Shown: in pieces, positions 17,429 to 26,230 of the stretch | Numbering within the stretch: the stretch's first letter is position 1 | Layout of the letters: each line of letters starts with the position of its first letter | Source of the DNA: Bacteroidota bacterium | Lineage (GTDB): Bacteria; Bacteroidota; Bacteroidia; AKYH767-A; 2013-40CM-41-45 | DNA: 64,000 nucleotides | Assembly (NCBI GenBank): GCA_016721305.1 | Contig: JADKIH010000001.1 | Coordinates: forward strand, 248,001-312,000 | Direction: 5' to 3' | Made by a program: the position numbers and the translations under genes | Notes under the pieces: generated by a model | The model's input: the letters and a program-made list of their open reading frames with translations, nothing else | The model's database searches: none | Told to the model about the DNA's origin: nothing

Positions 17429-18523
17429 TTATTGTGTGCGTAGGAAGTCTTTAATCTTCCTCGTAACGGTTAAGATCTGACTACGGGTCAGTTCCGGAAA
17501 GCTTGGCAGAATCAAACACTGATGATTGAGCTGATTGGCGATCGTATTATCTGATGGAATTGATTTCAGGTGTGCGTGATCGTTGATGTTGTAAAACATC
17601 GGGCGAGTTTCAATGCTGTTTTCAAAGAGGAAAAGTTCGAGCATACGCTTGCGTGTAAGATCGAATCCGTCGAAACGAACAGCGAACATCCATTGTGCAT
17701 GCTCGGTATTTGGCTCGAGTTGCTGGAAGCGAATTTCATCGACACCTTCGAGCTCTTTTTTGTAGAGAGCGAAAACATCGGCTTTCTTCGAGCGAATTTC
17801 ATCGAGCATTTCGAGCTGACCGTATAATAGTGCCGCCTGAATATTCGTCATGCGGTAATTGTAACCTAACTTATCGTGCACGTAACGTACACTCGACTGA
17901 CCTTGTCCGCGAACAGAGTTCAGGTATTCGAATAATTGTTCGTCTTGTGTAAGCACGGCTCCACCCTCTCCGCTTGTAATCGTTTTGTTTCCGAAGAAAG
18001 AAAGCGACGACATCAAAGAAGCTGTTCCGCTATACTGACCATCGTATTTACCGAATAAACCTTCGCAATTATCTTCAACGATGAGTAAGTCCGGATGCTT
18101 TTTCTTAAGTGCCGGAACGTTGATGATATTTCCGAGATTATGAACTACGAGCAATGCCGTGTCTTTGCCCGTTCCCTGAATTTTCGAACTATCGATGTTC
18201 CAGGTCGCCAAATCAGCATCGACAACTTCAAAATCGAAACCACCGGAAAACAGGAAGCTGTTCCAGGCAGCAACGTAGACGTTATTCGGGACGATGATTT
18301 TTCGGAGATTCGGATATTTGAATTTCAAACCCAACGCCAGCATGTGAGTCGCACAAGTTCCATTGTTGACCATGATGACGTATTTGCTGCCGATGATCTC
18401 CTTCAGCTTTTCCTTAGCTTTATCGATATACACACCTTGCGATGAGATCCACGTAGAATCGAGGGCATCATGCGCATATTTCAAACAGGATGGCGGCAGG
18501 TATGGCTGGTAAATAGGGAGCAT
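17429..18523 (-). CDS. DegT/DnrJ/EryC1/StrS family PLP aminotransferase
   Basis: This 364-aa sugar aminotransferase has the PLP lysine in FFGNKTITSGEGGAVLT at about residue 180, preceded by the DLLIVEDNCEGLFG strand with the cofactor-binding Asp. The N-terminus (LPIYQPYLPPSCLKYAHDAL) and the SRGQGQSS/YNYRMTNIQAALLYGQL region are standard. It transfers an amino group from glutamate to a keto NDP-sugar, typically at C3 or C4. It resembles GDP-perosamine synthase-like members, but the exact sugar cannot be assigned. A 250-bp gap with inverted repeats separates it from the upstream methyltransferase gene, so it may start a new transcript. Confidence 0.9.
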   Translation of the reverse strand: MLPIYQPYLPPSCLKYAHDALDSTWISSQGVYIDKAKEKLKEIIGSKYVIMVNNGTCATHMLALGLKFKYPNLRKIIVPNNVYVAAWNSFLFSGGFDFEVVDADLATWNIDSSKIQGTGKDTALLVVHNLGNIINVPALKKKHPDLLIVEDNCEGLFGKYDGQYSGTASLMSSLSFFGNKTITSGEGGAVLTQDEQLFEYLNSVRGQGQSSVRYVHDKLGYNYRMTNIQAALLYGQLEMLDEIRSKKADVFALYKKELEGVDEIRFQQLEPNTEHAQWMFAVRFDGFDLTRKRMLELFLFENSIETRPMFYNINDHAHLKSIPSDNTIANQLNHQCLILPSFPELTRSQILTVTRKIKDFLRTQ

Positions 18524-18569
18524 AGTATGGGTTTTACTTGGTTTGGAGGGGGTTTGTTACACCATTGCC

Positions 18570-18774
18570 GATTAGCTGATTGACTGATTAGCTGATTAGC
18601 TGATGGGGATTAGGTACCCAATTTAGTACGGAAAAAGTCGTTCGATCGAAAAGCTTATATAGCGCTAATTCTCAACATGTTACTTAAAGCACGAAAAAAG
18701 CAGTAAAGGCTCAAAAAAGCCACTATTCACTCCCACTCATCAGCTAATCAGCTAATTAGCTAATTAGCTAATCG
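18570..18774. repeat. Paired inverted TTAGCTGATTAGC arrays
   Basis: A run of GATTAGCTGATT units at about 18570-18605 is matched by the complementary CAGCTAATCAGCTAATTAGC run at about 18738-18773, just past the stop of the methyltransferase gene (minus strand). About 130 bp of unique sequence lies between. This is the same repeat family and the same design as at 14430-14600, so it is a dispersed 3'-end element rather than chance. Confidence 0.75.
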
Positions 18775-19500
18775 CTACAGTACCGCCGCCCCACCCTTCG
18801 TCAGGAACTGAAATCCGGAGAGATTCTTCCCTGAGGTGAAATGTCGGAACGATTCGTTTTTGTGAACGTCGTCGGAGATGATGAGGGCGTTGGGATTTAA
18901 GAACGGGAAAACGGTGTTGAATTCGAACATCATGTTTTCGTACGAGTGATCGCTGTCGTGGAAGAAGACCTCGATCTTTCCCAAACGAGCCGCAAGCTTT
19001 GGAAGCAATTCCTGCGAAGAGCCTAATTGCAATTCCCAATGCTGTCGCAGAGTATCGGGAACAGCCCAGCCGCTTTGTTGAGAGAGATTCTGTGGATTGT
19101 AACTCTTAAGATCGAGATTCGGCAAATCGATTGAGTAAAGCTTTCCTTTACCGTTTTTATGAATGGCATTGAGAATTGTCCACGAAGAAACTCCGTGTGC
19201 CACTCCAGTTTCGATCATCACTTCCGGCTTTGCACAGCGAATGATGAAATAGAGAAATTTACCGAACAAATGATCGGGACGATTTCCGGGAAGTGTTACT
19301 CCTTCGATGCGATTCATTGGAATGAAATCGCCTTTATGAATTTCCTGAATATACTTTTCAGCTTCACTTCTACTGTAGCGTTCTTTCATCAGGATGTTAG
19401 CTGCTCGCAGCATCATGGCATCGTGAAGCATGTCTTTCTTTCCCATTACAAAATTAAGCATCGCTAACGGATGATCGAGGAAAGATATTATCGGCGACAT
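18775..19500 (-). CDS. Class I SAM-dependent methyltransferase (Methyltransf_24-like)
   Basis: This 241-aa protein carries PEVMIETGVAHGVSSWTILN (motif I, E-T-G-x-x-x-G), KGKLYSIDLPNLD (motif II) and KIEVFFHDSDHSYENMMFEF with the HDSDHSY phrase typical of class 24 methyltransferases, then NALIISDDVHKN. It could methylate a sugar or a lipid-linked intermediate. The start at 19500 overlaps the flippase gene by 47 nt; Met14 at 19461 would reduce this to 8 nt and is a reasonable alternative. Confidence 0.83.
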   Translation of the reverse strand: MSPIISFLDHPLAMLNFVMGKKDMLHDAMMLRAANILMKERYSRSEAEKYIQEIHKGDFIPMNRIEGVTLPGNRPDHLFGKFLYFIIRCAKPEVMIETGVAHGVSSWTILNAIHKNGKGKLYSIDLPNLDLKSYNPQNLSQQSGWAVPDTLRQHWELQLGSSQELLPKLAARLGKIEVFFHDSDHSYENMMFEFNTVFPFLNPNALIISDDVHKNESFRHFTSGKNLSGFQFLTKGGAAVL

Positions 19501-20782
19501 AAATGAAGATTACCATATTGAGAATATTCGTTACAAGCAAGGCAAGCGACAGACCTGCACTCTGCATAGCCGGCACGAGCAGATAGGCCAGCAATGAGCC
19601 GAGGAAGATAGTCATTACGTAGATTTTTATTCGCACTGTTACTATTCCCAAACTTTGCACGAGAGGCAAGGTCCAGAATGTCGCAGCTCCGAGAACGGCT
19701 CCGATGAGGAAGTAATAAAATGCATCCGAAGCAGGAGCGTAATCGATTCCATACACGGTGACGATAATCCACTTATTAAGGAAGTATGTGACAGCAAGGA
19801 AAGCGATCCCCGGAAGCATGGCTATTCCTGTAATCTTAAACAACATCTTTCGAATTTCGCGGAAGCGACGTTCGGCAATGAGCTTGGATAATTGCGGATA
19901 GATTGATTGAGTGAGTGGATCTGTGAGCGTAAGTACAGAATATGCCAACTTCTTAGCAACGGAATAAAAGCCGACTTGAGCAGGATTCGATAAAATGCCC
20001 AGCAACAAAACATCGCCCTGACTGATGACAGTCTTCAGCGAATTTCCTACGGAGTTTCCGAAGATGAAACCGAAAATCGATTTCTTCTCTTCTTCCAGAA
20101 TGCGTATCGGTGTAGACAAATATGGATTCAATTCGTGACGTAATTCGTAATACGCAAGCAGATTGCATATAAAACCATTCAGGAAACGAGTGATGATGAT
20201 GGCGACAAAAAATACATTAAGATCCTTCGGATAAAAGAAAACAGCAATAGCAATGGCGCCGGTTTCGATTACATCCATAATCATCTGGATTAAAGAACTC
20301 ATCCGGAATTTGTAGTACAGTCGAAGTAAACCACGACTAATCGAATTCACGTACGTAATACTTGCAGCAACTGCATACCAAATGATAAACCATTCGAGAT
20401 GCGGCTCTTCGATGAAGGTGGAGTATGAAACCGTACACAAGATGGCGATAACGATAACGCTAACGAGTGCCATGATGAGACTGATGTACAAACTCGATTT
20501 CACCAAAGCCAGCAATTTATCGTTGCGCTTTTCGGTATGATAAACGGCACCGAATTTAATAACAGCTGTACCGACATTCAGATTGAGAAACTCCTGAATA
20601 AGACCGACGAAAGAAACAACGATGGCATACGTACCGAAAATTCCCGGGCCTAAGCCACGTGCGATAATCACTGAACGAATAAAAGCCAAGCCTGTACTGA
20701 AAAAATTAGAAAAGAATACCCAGCCGCTGTTTTTAATCAGCAGTTTACTCTGGCCATCTAATCTTTTTTTAAAATTCAGCAT
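19454..20782 (-). CDS. Oligosaccharide flippase (Wzx/RfbX-type, MOP superfamily)
   Basis: This 442-aa inner-membrane protein has about 12-14 hydrophobic helices. The N-terminus NSGWVFFSNFFSTGLAFIRS and the segment VIIARGLGPGIFGTYAIVVS match the first two helices of Wzx-type polysaccharide transporters; LGILSNPAQVGFYSVAKKLA is the conserved middle motif. It should flip undecaprenyl-linked repeat units to the periplasm for polymerisation. The gene starts 3 nt after the stop of the upstream membrane glycosyltransferase and overlaps the next gene, so it is in the operon. Confidence 0.88.
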   Translation of the reverse strand: MLNFKKRLDGQSKLLIKNSGWVFFSNFFSTGLAFIRSVIIARGLGPGIFGTYAIVVSFVGLIQEFLNLNVGTAVIKFGAVYHTEKRNDKLLALVKSSLYISLIMALVSVIVIAILCTVSYSTFIEEPHLEWFIIWYAVAASITYVNSISRGLLRLYYKFRMSSLIQMIMDVIETGAIAIAVFFYPKDLNVFFVAIIITRFLNGFICNLLAYYELRHELNPYLSTPIRILEEEKKSIFGFIFGNSVGNSLKTVISQGDVLLLGILSNPAQVGFYSVAKKLAYSVLTLTDPLTQSIYPQLSKLIAERRFREIRKMLFKITGIAMLPGIAFLAVTYFLNKWIIVTVYGIDYAPASDAFYYFLIGAVLGAATFWTLPLVQSLGIVTVRIKIYVMTIFLGSLLAYLLVPAMQSAGLSLALLVTNILNMVIFIYVADNIFPRSSVSDA

Positions 20783-20785
20783 TCG

Positions 20786-22399
20786 CTACTCTTTCAATTT
20801 ATAAATTTTCACCTGACGGATAAATTGCTTTTGTTGTCCTTCATACTTCCAGTAAGAAGGAAAGAAATCGGGACCGGGAACACGATTCCCTACGAAGTAA
20901 TTGGCAGGAAACGAATCGATCACTTCTCCCCTTGTTTGTAACATCGTAAACATCGAATCCGTCCAACCGCGACCGCGATCGAGCAACGCCCGGCCGACGA
21001 AAGCATCATCGACGATAATATATTTTACATTCAGTGTATCGCAGGCCTGTTCAAACGACTGCTCTATTCTTCCTCCGTACGGATTGAACCAGGAGTTTGA
21101 ATAGTACGGTTGGTCTTTAAACGGATTGTAATAAAGAGCTAAGCCGAGCACGGCAGATTGATGGTCGATTTTTTCTCGAACACGTGTTGTCATTCGGGTA
21201 TATTCTTTCGCATAACGACCATCGGCCGCAAAACCCGGAAGATTTGCTGCGAAGAGAACGAGAAGTATTACGATTGGCAGTGATTTCTGCAGACTCGCTT
21301 TGAATTGATCGTTGTAAATAAATGAAACGATAGCAATGGCCATAAACGGCGCAATGATGACGTTGTAATTTCCGAAGCTACCTGAAAGAAAATACAGAAC
21401 TAGCAAAGAAACGATTACGGCGACACCGGAAATAATAAAACTTCTCTGCTCGAGCATCAATTTCTTACCTCTGAATTGACGAATCAAAAACCAGAGAGCT
21501 GTCACGTAGAACAAGAACGATATTGGACGAGTAAAAAGATTTGTAGAGATGAAACGGTTGTAAAAACCATATGGCAAACCGAGAAAGAACTTCCAACCCT
21601 TAGTAAGAATCGGCGGGCCCTGGTACTGAAAATAGTTTCCTCCACCTGCTGCAACGGCAAATTCTTTAATCGCATTCATGATGAAGAGGAAAAAGAAACA
21701 ACCTGCCGCTAATCCGATTCCAATCAAAACCGTATTAAGCGAAATGAAATTTTTTCGTTCGAAGATTAGATAAAGCACTCCGATAACTCCCGGAATAAGA
21801 ATGGCTGACGGATGAATCCAAAGTGCCGGTGTCCACGAATAAATTCCCGTGATAAAATACCACAGATTTTTCTTTGCCGGAGTCTCGGCATCGAGTGCTT
21901 TCATAAAAAGCCACAAGCCTACCATGAGGCAGGCTCCGATAAGAATCTCCGAACGTTCGCGATGAATCTGCGCAAAGAAATCGGGCAGAAACATGATCAT
22001 CGCTACAACAAGAAGCGAAGGCCATTTTTGCAAACCGAATCGTCGTGCGAGAAGATACGTCATGAATAACAACAATACACTCCACAGAAACATTCCGTAG
22101 CGCATAGCCGAGAGTTCGTCGACGGGCAGAATCGTCATCATTGCAGCAAACGTACCTGACTTCGCAAGCAGCATACACCAGCTCTTCCACCCCATATTAC
22201 CGATGGAAGAATAGAATGGAGCCACCGATTCCGGAAGAAGAGGTTCTCCCGGCTTATGTTCGGCTTTCAGGTAGTAACCACGAGAAGTCTCCCACAATTC
22301 GTCGGCATTCACGACCGGATAATGCGGAAGGAATAATCCGTACAAAAAGAAAAGCACAAAAACGGTAACGATACCGGCTTTTACAGTAGGTTGAATCAT
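20786..22399 (-). CDS. GT39/ArnT-like polytopic membrane glycosyltransferase
   Basis: This 537-aa protein has about 11-12 membrane helices and an extracytoplasmic first loop LPHYPVVNADELWETSRGYY, where the acidic pair (DE) after the first helix is the catalytic signature of GT-C enzymes using polyprenyl-phosphate sugars. A soluble C-terminal tail (about residues 390-535) contains CDTLNVKYIIVDDAFVGRAL. It may add a side-branch sugar on the periplasmic side. Its ATG overlaps the wecE stop by 4 nt. Confidence 0.8.
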   Translation of the reverse strand: MIQPTVKAGIVTVFVLFFLYGLFLPHYPVVNADELWETSRGYYLKAEHKPGEPLLPESVAPFYSSIGNMGWKSWCMLLAKSGTFAAMMTILPVDELSAMRYGMFLWSVLLLFMTYLLARRFGLQKWPSLLVVAMIMFLPDFFAQIHRERSEILIGACLMVGLWLFMKALDAETPAKKNLWYFITGIYSWTPALWIHPSAILIPGVIGVLYLIFERKNFISLNTVLIGIGLAAGCFFFLFIMNAIKEFAVAAGGGNYFQYQGPPILTKGWKFFLGLPYGFYNRFISTNLFTRPISFLFYVTALWFLIRQFRGKKLMLEQRSFIISGVAVIVSLLVLYFLSGSFGNYNVIIAPFMAIAIVSFIYNDQFKASLQKSLPIVILLVLFAANLPGFAADGRYAKEYTRMTTRVREKIDHQSAVLGLALYYNPFKDQPYYSNSWFNPYGGRIEQSFEQACDTLNVKYIIVDDAFVGRALLDRGRGWTDSMFTMLQTRGEVIDSFPANYFVGNRVPGPDFFPSYWKYEGQQKQFIRQVKIYKLKE

Positions 22400-22809
22400 T
22401 GTGCGCTTCCGTTAAAATACTTCTTAATCACTTTAACGACAGACATAACGTCCTTTTCGCTCAGGTCGTAATACATTGGCAATCGAATCAGACACTCTGA
22501 GAAATGATCGGAGTTTACAAGTTCTGCACCGTGGTGCTGGCCTTTATAAAACTCACTTTTATGCAATGAGAGATAATGGAAGACAGAATAGATTTCTTCT
22601 TTCCTCAAAGCAGCGATTACACCCTGACGATCTTCAGGAGTTTTACAAACAATGTAATAGATATGCGCATTATTCGTAGCATACGGAGGATAAAAAGGCA
22701 AGTCGAAATACCCTTTGGCAGCAAGCGGCTTTAATTGCTCGTGATAACACTCCCACGAAAATTTACGCTTCGCCTGAATCTTACTTAAGTTCTCTAATTG
22801 TGCATACAA
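22396..22809 (-). CDS. wecE: dTDP-4-amino-4,6-dideoxygalactose transaminase, C-terminal fragment
   Basis: This is the C-terminal small domain: YAQLENLSKIQAKRKFSWEC, then YPPYATNNAHIYYIVCKTPE and EIYSVFHYLSLHKSEFYKGQ, matching the WecE C-terminus (H-Y-x-x-L-H). The correct frame extends upstream of the ATG to about 22888 (FRGEIDKYGWVDIGSSFLPS). It is joined to the N-terminal part by one base in the AAAA run at 22886-22889. Confidence 0.9.
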   Translation of the reverse strand: MYAQLENLSKIQAKRKFSWECYHEQLKPLAAKGYFDLPFYPPYATNNAHIYYIVCKTPEDRQGVIAALRKEEIYSVFHYLSLHKSEFYKGQHHGAELVNSDHFSECLIRLPMYYDLSEKDVMSVVKVIKKYFNGSAQ

Positions 22810-23531
22810 AAAGGCAGCGATAACTTCTGACGGAAGAAAGGAAGAGCCAATATCGACCCAACCATATTTGTCGATTTCTCCTCTGAAAATGCAGAACGAT
22901 TGGTTCCTTTTTCGCGAATAATTTCGGCACGCTGAATAAAGGCAGGATCGTTAATAACGAGCATCCCTCCTTCTCCGGCGATGATATTTTTTGTTTCGTG
23001 AAATGAAAAAGCCGACATATGACCGATGCTTCCGAGCGGACGACCTTTGTAATACGCATCGATACTCTGAGCGGCATCTTCGATCACATACAAGTTGTGG
23101 CGATGCGCAATATCCATGATCACATCCATATCGCAGGCAATTCCGGCGTAATGAACAGGAACGATGGCCTTTGTACGAGGAGTAATTAATGCTTCGATAG
23201 AATTTACGTCGATATTCGGACTATCCTTGCCACTATCAGCAAAAACAATTTTTGCACCTCGTAAAACGAATGCATTTACTGTAGAAACGAACGTATAACT
23301 CGGAGCAATGATTTCATCGCCGGGCTGAGTATTGATCAGAATAGCCGCCATCTCCAATGCATCGGTACACGATGTTGTGAGAAGCACTTTTTTGAATCCG
23401 TACTTTTCTTCGAAGAAAGCATGACAACGCTTTGTAAAAATACCATCACCCGAGATTTTTCCCGACTCAACAGCCTCTTTGATGTACGTTGTTTCTTTTC
23501 CTGTCAGAAACGGTTTATTGAAAGGTATCAT
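22794..23531 (-). CDS. wecE: dTDP-4-amino-4,6-dideoxygalactose transaminase, N-terminal fragment
   Basis: The protein is close to Escherichia coli WecE/RffA: it starts MIPFNKPFLTGKETTYIKEA and has SGKISGDGIFTKRC, VLLTTSCTDALEMAA, SYTFVSTVNAFVLRGAKIVF, VPVHYAGIACDMD and FSFHETKNIIAGEGGM, in which the Lys of HETKN is the PLP lysine. The enzyme converts dTDP-4-keto-6-deoxyglucose to dTDP-4-amino-4,6-dideoxygalactose, the precursor of Fuc4NAc. The frame breaks after REKGTNRSAF; E. coli WecE continues FFRGQVDKY, and adding one base to the AAAA run at 22886-22889 gives FFRGEIDKYGW here. The corrected length is 378 aa, normal for WecE. Confidence 0.92.
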   Translation of the reverse strand: MIPFNKPFLTGKETTYIKEAVESGKISGDGIFTKRCHAFFEEKYGFKKVLLTTSCTDALEMAAILINTQPGDEIIAPSYTFVSTVNAFVLRGAKIVFADSGKDSPNIDVNSIEALITPRTKAIVPVHYAGIACDMDVIMDIAHRHNLYVIEDAAQSIDAYYKGRPLGSIGHMSAFSFHETKNIIAGEGGMLVINDPAFIQRAEIIREKGTNRSAFSEEKSTNMVGSILALPFFRQKLSLPFCMHN

Positions 23532-23534
23532 GGA

Positions 23535-24635
23535 TCACATTTTTTCTATATCACTCATTTGAGAATAAAACTTCCCGTCTTTCCAGTAAACTTCACCGGC
23601 CGGTTGCCAAGGCTTTGCTAACTGACGACGTAAAAAGTCGGCTTCCCAATTGTGATAATCATCTATTTTTTTCACCCGAATTTCGAAGTGAAGATCTTTT
23701 AAATTCAGTCCTCTCTCGCGAGCCCAGAATGCTGTGTAACGCAAAATACCTGCAGAGAGTTGTGTAGTGTCAGCTATGGCATTATTGACGCGGAATGTCC
23801 AATTGATGAAAACCGGACCGAGCTGGTATTCGCCGGGCTGACCGTTTTCCTGCACTATCGGAAGAAACTCTTCTCCATTTGGGCCTTTATAGACTACGGC
23901 TACGATGTGATTATACCCTTTGAAGTGATAATCCATGAAAACAGGGTGATTCGTTATTCCGAAATAAGGCTTGGCGATAGTTTTCACATGTGCCGAAAAT
24001 GTAGTTACCGGTCCGTCGATAATACTTTCCTTCAAAGGACCGCTACGACGAAGGCGGCGAATCATCGCACTGTTTAAGGAAACAGAAATTTGTAGAAATG
24101 TCACCAATACGAGCAAAAATGAAACACCTGCGACTTTCAAATCGCGCAGAGAGAAGCGATGAAGAAGTTTCATCTCCGATTCAGGGCCGGGAATAACGGG
24201 AGGTGTATACCCACAGGTCTCCTCCGTGCATCTTTCCGTGACGCGATTTCTCGCAACGAAGCCATAAATATAATTCCCCAGATGAGAAACACCCGGAAGA
24301 TACATTAGCCATGAAATTGGTTTCGCCCAAATCATCGCCGAAAGGGCAGCACGATACGAGTAGAATCCTTTGAACACTTTGCCATTCGCATCGATGCCGT
24401 GAATATCGTTAAGCAAATCGTCGTAGGAAATATTTTTCAATCGCTCGTCGGTTTGATAAGCCGACTGAACGGTAATAAAATTGATTCGCTTAAAAACGTC
24501 GAAATGCCCGACGATAATTTTCGTGCGGACACAGAGAGGACATTCAGCATCGTAGTAAAAGCGGAAGCTAGGCGGTGATGTTATTTTGAATTTTCTCCAC
24601 CAACTTACCGGCAAGAGCAAAAGGTAGAGACCCAC
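23535..24635 (-). CDS. HTTM/DCC-domain membrane protein, C-terminal fragment (thiol-disulfide oxidoreductase-like)
   Basis: The 366-aa frame contains a DCC-type domain at about residues 25-150, starting FRFYYDAECPLCVRTKIIVG, in which C-P-L-C is the thioredoxin-like redox pair. It is followed by a hydrophobic helix (LKVAGVSFLLVLVTFLQISV) and a C-terminal soluble part with HFKGYNHIVAVVYKGPNGEE. The N-terminal HTTM region is encoded at 24636-25421 and is in the same overall register, with three single-base deletions between. The wecE start follows this gene's stop after 3 nt. Confidence 0.8.
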   Translation of the reverse strand: MGLYLLLLPVSWWRKFKITSPPSFRFYYDAECPLCVRTKIIVGHFDVFKRINFITVQSAYQTDERLKNISYDDLLNDIHGIDANGKVFKGFYSYRAALSAMIWAKPISWLMYLPGVSHLGNYIYGFVARNRVTERCTEETCGYTPPVIPGPESEMKLLHRFSLRDLKVAGVSFLLVLVTFLQISVSLNSAMIRRLRRSGPLKESIIDGPVTTFSAHVKTIAKPYFGITNHPVFMDYHFKGYNHIVAVVYKGPNGEEFLPIVQENGQPGEYQLGPVFINWTFRVNNAIADTTQLSAGILRYTAFWARERGLNLKDLHFEIRVKKIDDYHNWEADFLRRQLAKPWQPAGEVYWKDGKFYSQMSDIEKM

Positions 24636-24803
24636 TACTCCAATTGCGAAATACGGAATCGGAAATTCGATAAGAATACCGATATGCAGACCGATACCAA
24701 TGATGGCGAGAGGTACACGCCATTTACGATGCCAGAAAGGAAGAGGAAAATAATTTCGAAAACGAGCGGAGATAACCGATAAACTTCATCAGATATTCGT
24801 AAT

Positions 24804-25421
24804 TCAACACAAAGTAGTGTCATGAATCGTTACCATCGGGAGCGAGGAAGGAAGCCACATGCCGAGGCCATTCATCCAGAATTCGGATACAAGCTTGAAG
24901 AAAGTTGAATCGAGATATACGAAACCGATTCCGATCATTACAGGAACGAGATAAGCAAGGGCTGTCACTTTATCGCTCGGTTGATATTGGAAACGAGTAT
25001 TGGAATATTTGAGTTTTTCGAAGAGACGATCGATAGACAAGACACGACTGATTGGCAGGAAGAGAATCATCACATTCATTCCGCAATAAACGTAGTACAT
25101 GTGATAGGCAAAGTAATCAGCCTTTGCCAGAATGATAATTCCAAGAATATAGTTGAGCAGACTTGCCGTTCGCGTGAAAGCTCCAAAGATGAGCATAACA
25201 GCAACGATCATCCACAGAATGAGAATGAATGAAATTGCCAGTACGTTAGCGTCCATGCCCGGAATTGAATCAAAGAGCAGATGACGAAAACGATACAGTC
25301 TGAAAATTTCGAAAAGCAGATCAATGAAGTAGGCAATGCGAAAAAGCGCAAGCCCGGTTGCATCGATTTTTTTATCGTATAACCGGGCGATAAATGAATT
25401 GTATTTGCTTACAATACCCAT
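24804..25421 (-). CDS. HTTM-domain membrane protein, N-terminal fragment
   Basis: The fragment starts MGIVSKYNSFIARLYDKKID and has several membrane helices with the HTTM pattern TGLALFRIAYFIDLLFEIFR, HMYYVYCGMNVMILFLPISR and VYLDSTFFKLVSEFWMNGLG. HTTM domains resemble vitamin K-dependent gamma-carboxylase; the function in bacteria is unknown. The frame is lost at about 24808-24813. Three places each lacking one base (about 24810; GG at 24768-24769; AAAA at 24747-24750) restore LNYEYLMKFIGYL, PLVFEIIFPL and PFWHRKWRVPLAIIGIGLHI, giving one protein of about 629 aa. It starts after a 1-nt gap from the acyltransferase gene. Confidence 0.8.
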   Translation of the reverse strand: MGIVSKYNSFIARLYDKKIDATGLALFRIAYFIDLLFEIFRLYRFRHLLFDSIPGMDANVLAISFILILWMIVAVMLIFGAFTRTASLLNYILGIIILAKADYFAYHMYYVYCGMNVMILFLPISRVLSIDRLFEKLKYSNTRFQYQPSDKVTALAYLVPVMIGIGFVYLDSTFFKLVSEFWMNGLGMWLPSSLPMVTIHDTTLC

Positions 25422-25422
25422 A

Positions 25423-26082
25423 TTATAATTTGGTATTAAAACTATCCTTATTCAGTAATGAAGTTCCCGGAGCCGAATAAACGCCATCTTCTTCACAATC
25501 CTTTTTGATAACTGCACCGGCACCGACAATAACACGCTTTCCGACTTTTACATAATCACGAACCGTTGCATTGAGACCGATGAAGCAATTCTCCCCTATT
25601 TTCGTTCTTCCGCTGATACATGCGCCCGGAGCGAGGAATGAATGATCGCCGATTTCCGAATGATGCGCAATGAGAGCTCCCGACCATACGATGCAGTTGT
25701 TGCCTATTTTGGCAAATGGTTCAAGAACGACTCTCGGGAATATGATGGTATTTTCGCCAACTGCATTCACATCCCAAACAGAAGCTTCGGGACTGATGTA
25801 TGTGGCGAACGAATAGCCTTTTGCTTTAGCTGTTTCATAAAGTCGTTGACGAACAGTATTCGATTTGTTCGGACCAACGGCGATAAAAAGAGTTGTTTCT
25901 TCCGGTGGTGCTTTGAACTCGAGTTCTTCGAAGGCAATGTTCGGCAGATTCTCCACCTTACGTTTAGCTAAGAAAGCACGTTCCTCGGCAAAACCGATGA
26001 CGCGGTAACGGCCTTCTTTATTAAGAAAATGTAGAGTCAGCACTGCCAGGTCGCCGGTTCCAACTATAATGAGATTGCGCAT
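25423..26082 (-). CDS. NeuD/PglD-like sugar O- or N-acyltransferase
   Basis: This 219-aa protein has an N-terminal Rossmann-like part (LIIVGTGDLAVLTLHFLNKE, about residues 3-75) that binds the sugar nucleotide in PglD, and a C-terminal left-handed beta-helix of hexapeptide repeats (about residues 100-205) with ALIAHHSEIGDHSFLAPGAC. The His-His pair contains the usual catalytic histidine. The PglD family acetylates UDP-4-amino-sugars, NeuD acetylates sialic acid. With wecE two genes away, N-acetylation of a 4-amino-dideoxysugar is a sensible guess. A 148-bp gap precedes it, so a secondary promoter is possible. Confidence 0.86.
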   Translation of the reverse strand: MRNLIIVGTGDLAVLTLHFLNKEGRYRVIGFAEERAFLAKRKVENLPNIAFEELEFKAPPEETTLFIAVGPNKSNTVRQRLYETAKAKGYSFATYISPEASVWDVNAVGENTIIFPRVVLEPFAKIGNNCIVWSGALIAHHSEIGDHSFLAPGACISGRTKIGENCFIGLNATVRDYVKVGKRVIVGAGAVIKKDCEEDGVYSAPGTSLLNKDSFNTKL

Positions 26083-26230
26083 TCGCTTTGCTTTAATATT
26101 CGGCGATTCCCGATAGTATTCAAATCCGGATAACAGAATTTAGCCGACGAGGATAAACTCGCACAACTACGACCTATTGTTAAAATCCTAATGAATTTCT
26201 TTTGAAATCGCCCTTTTTAAAGCGAATTCA

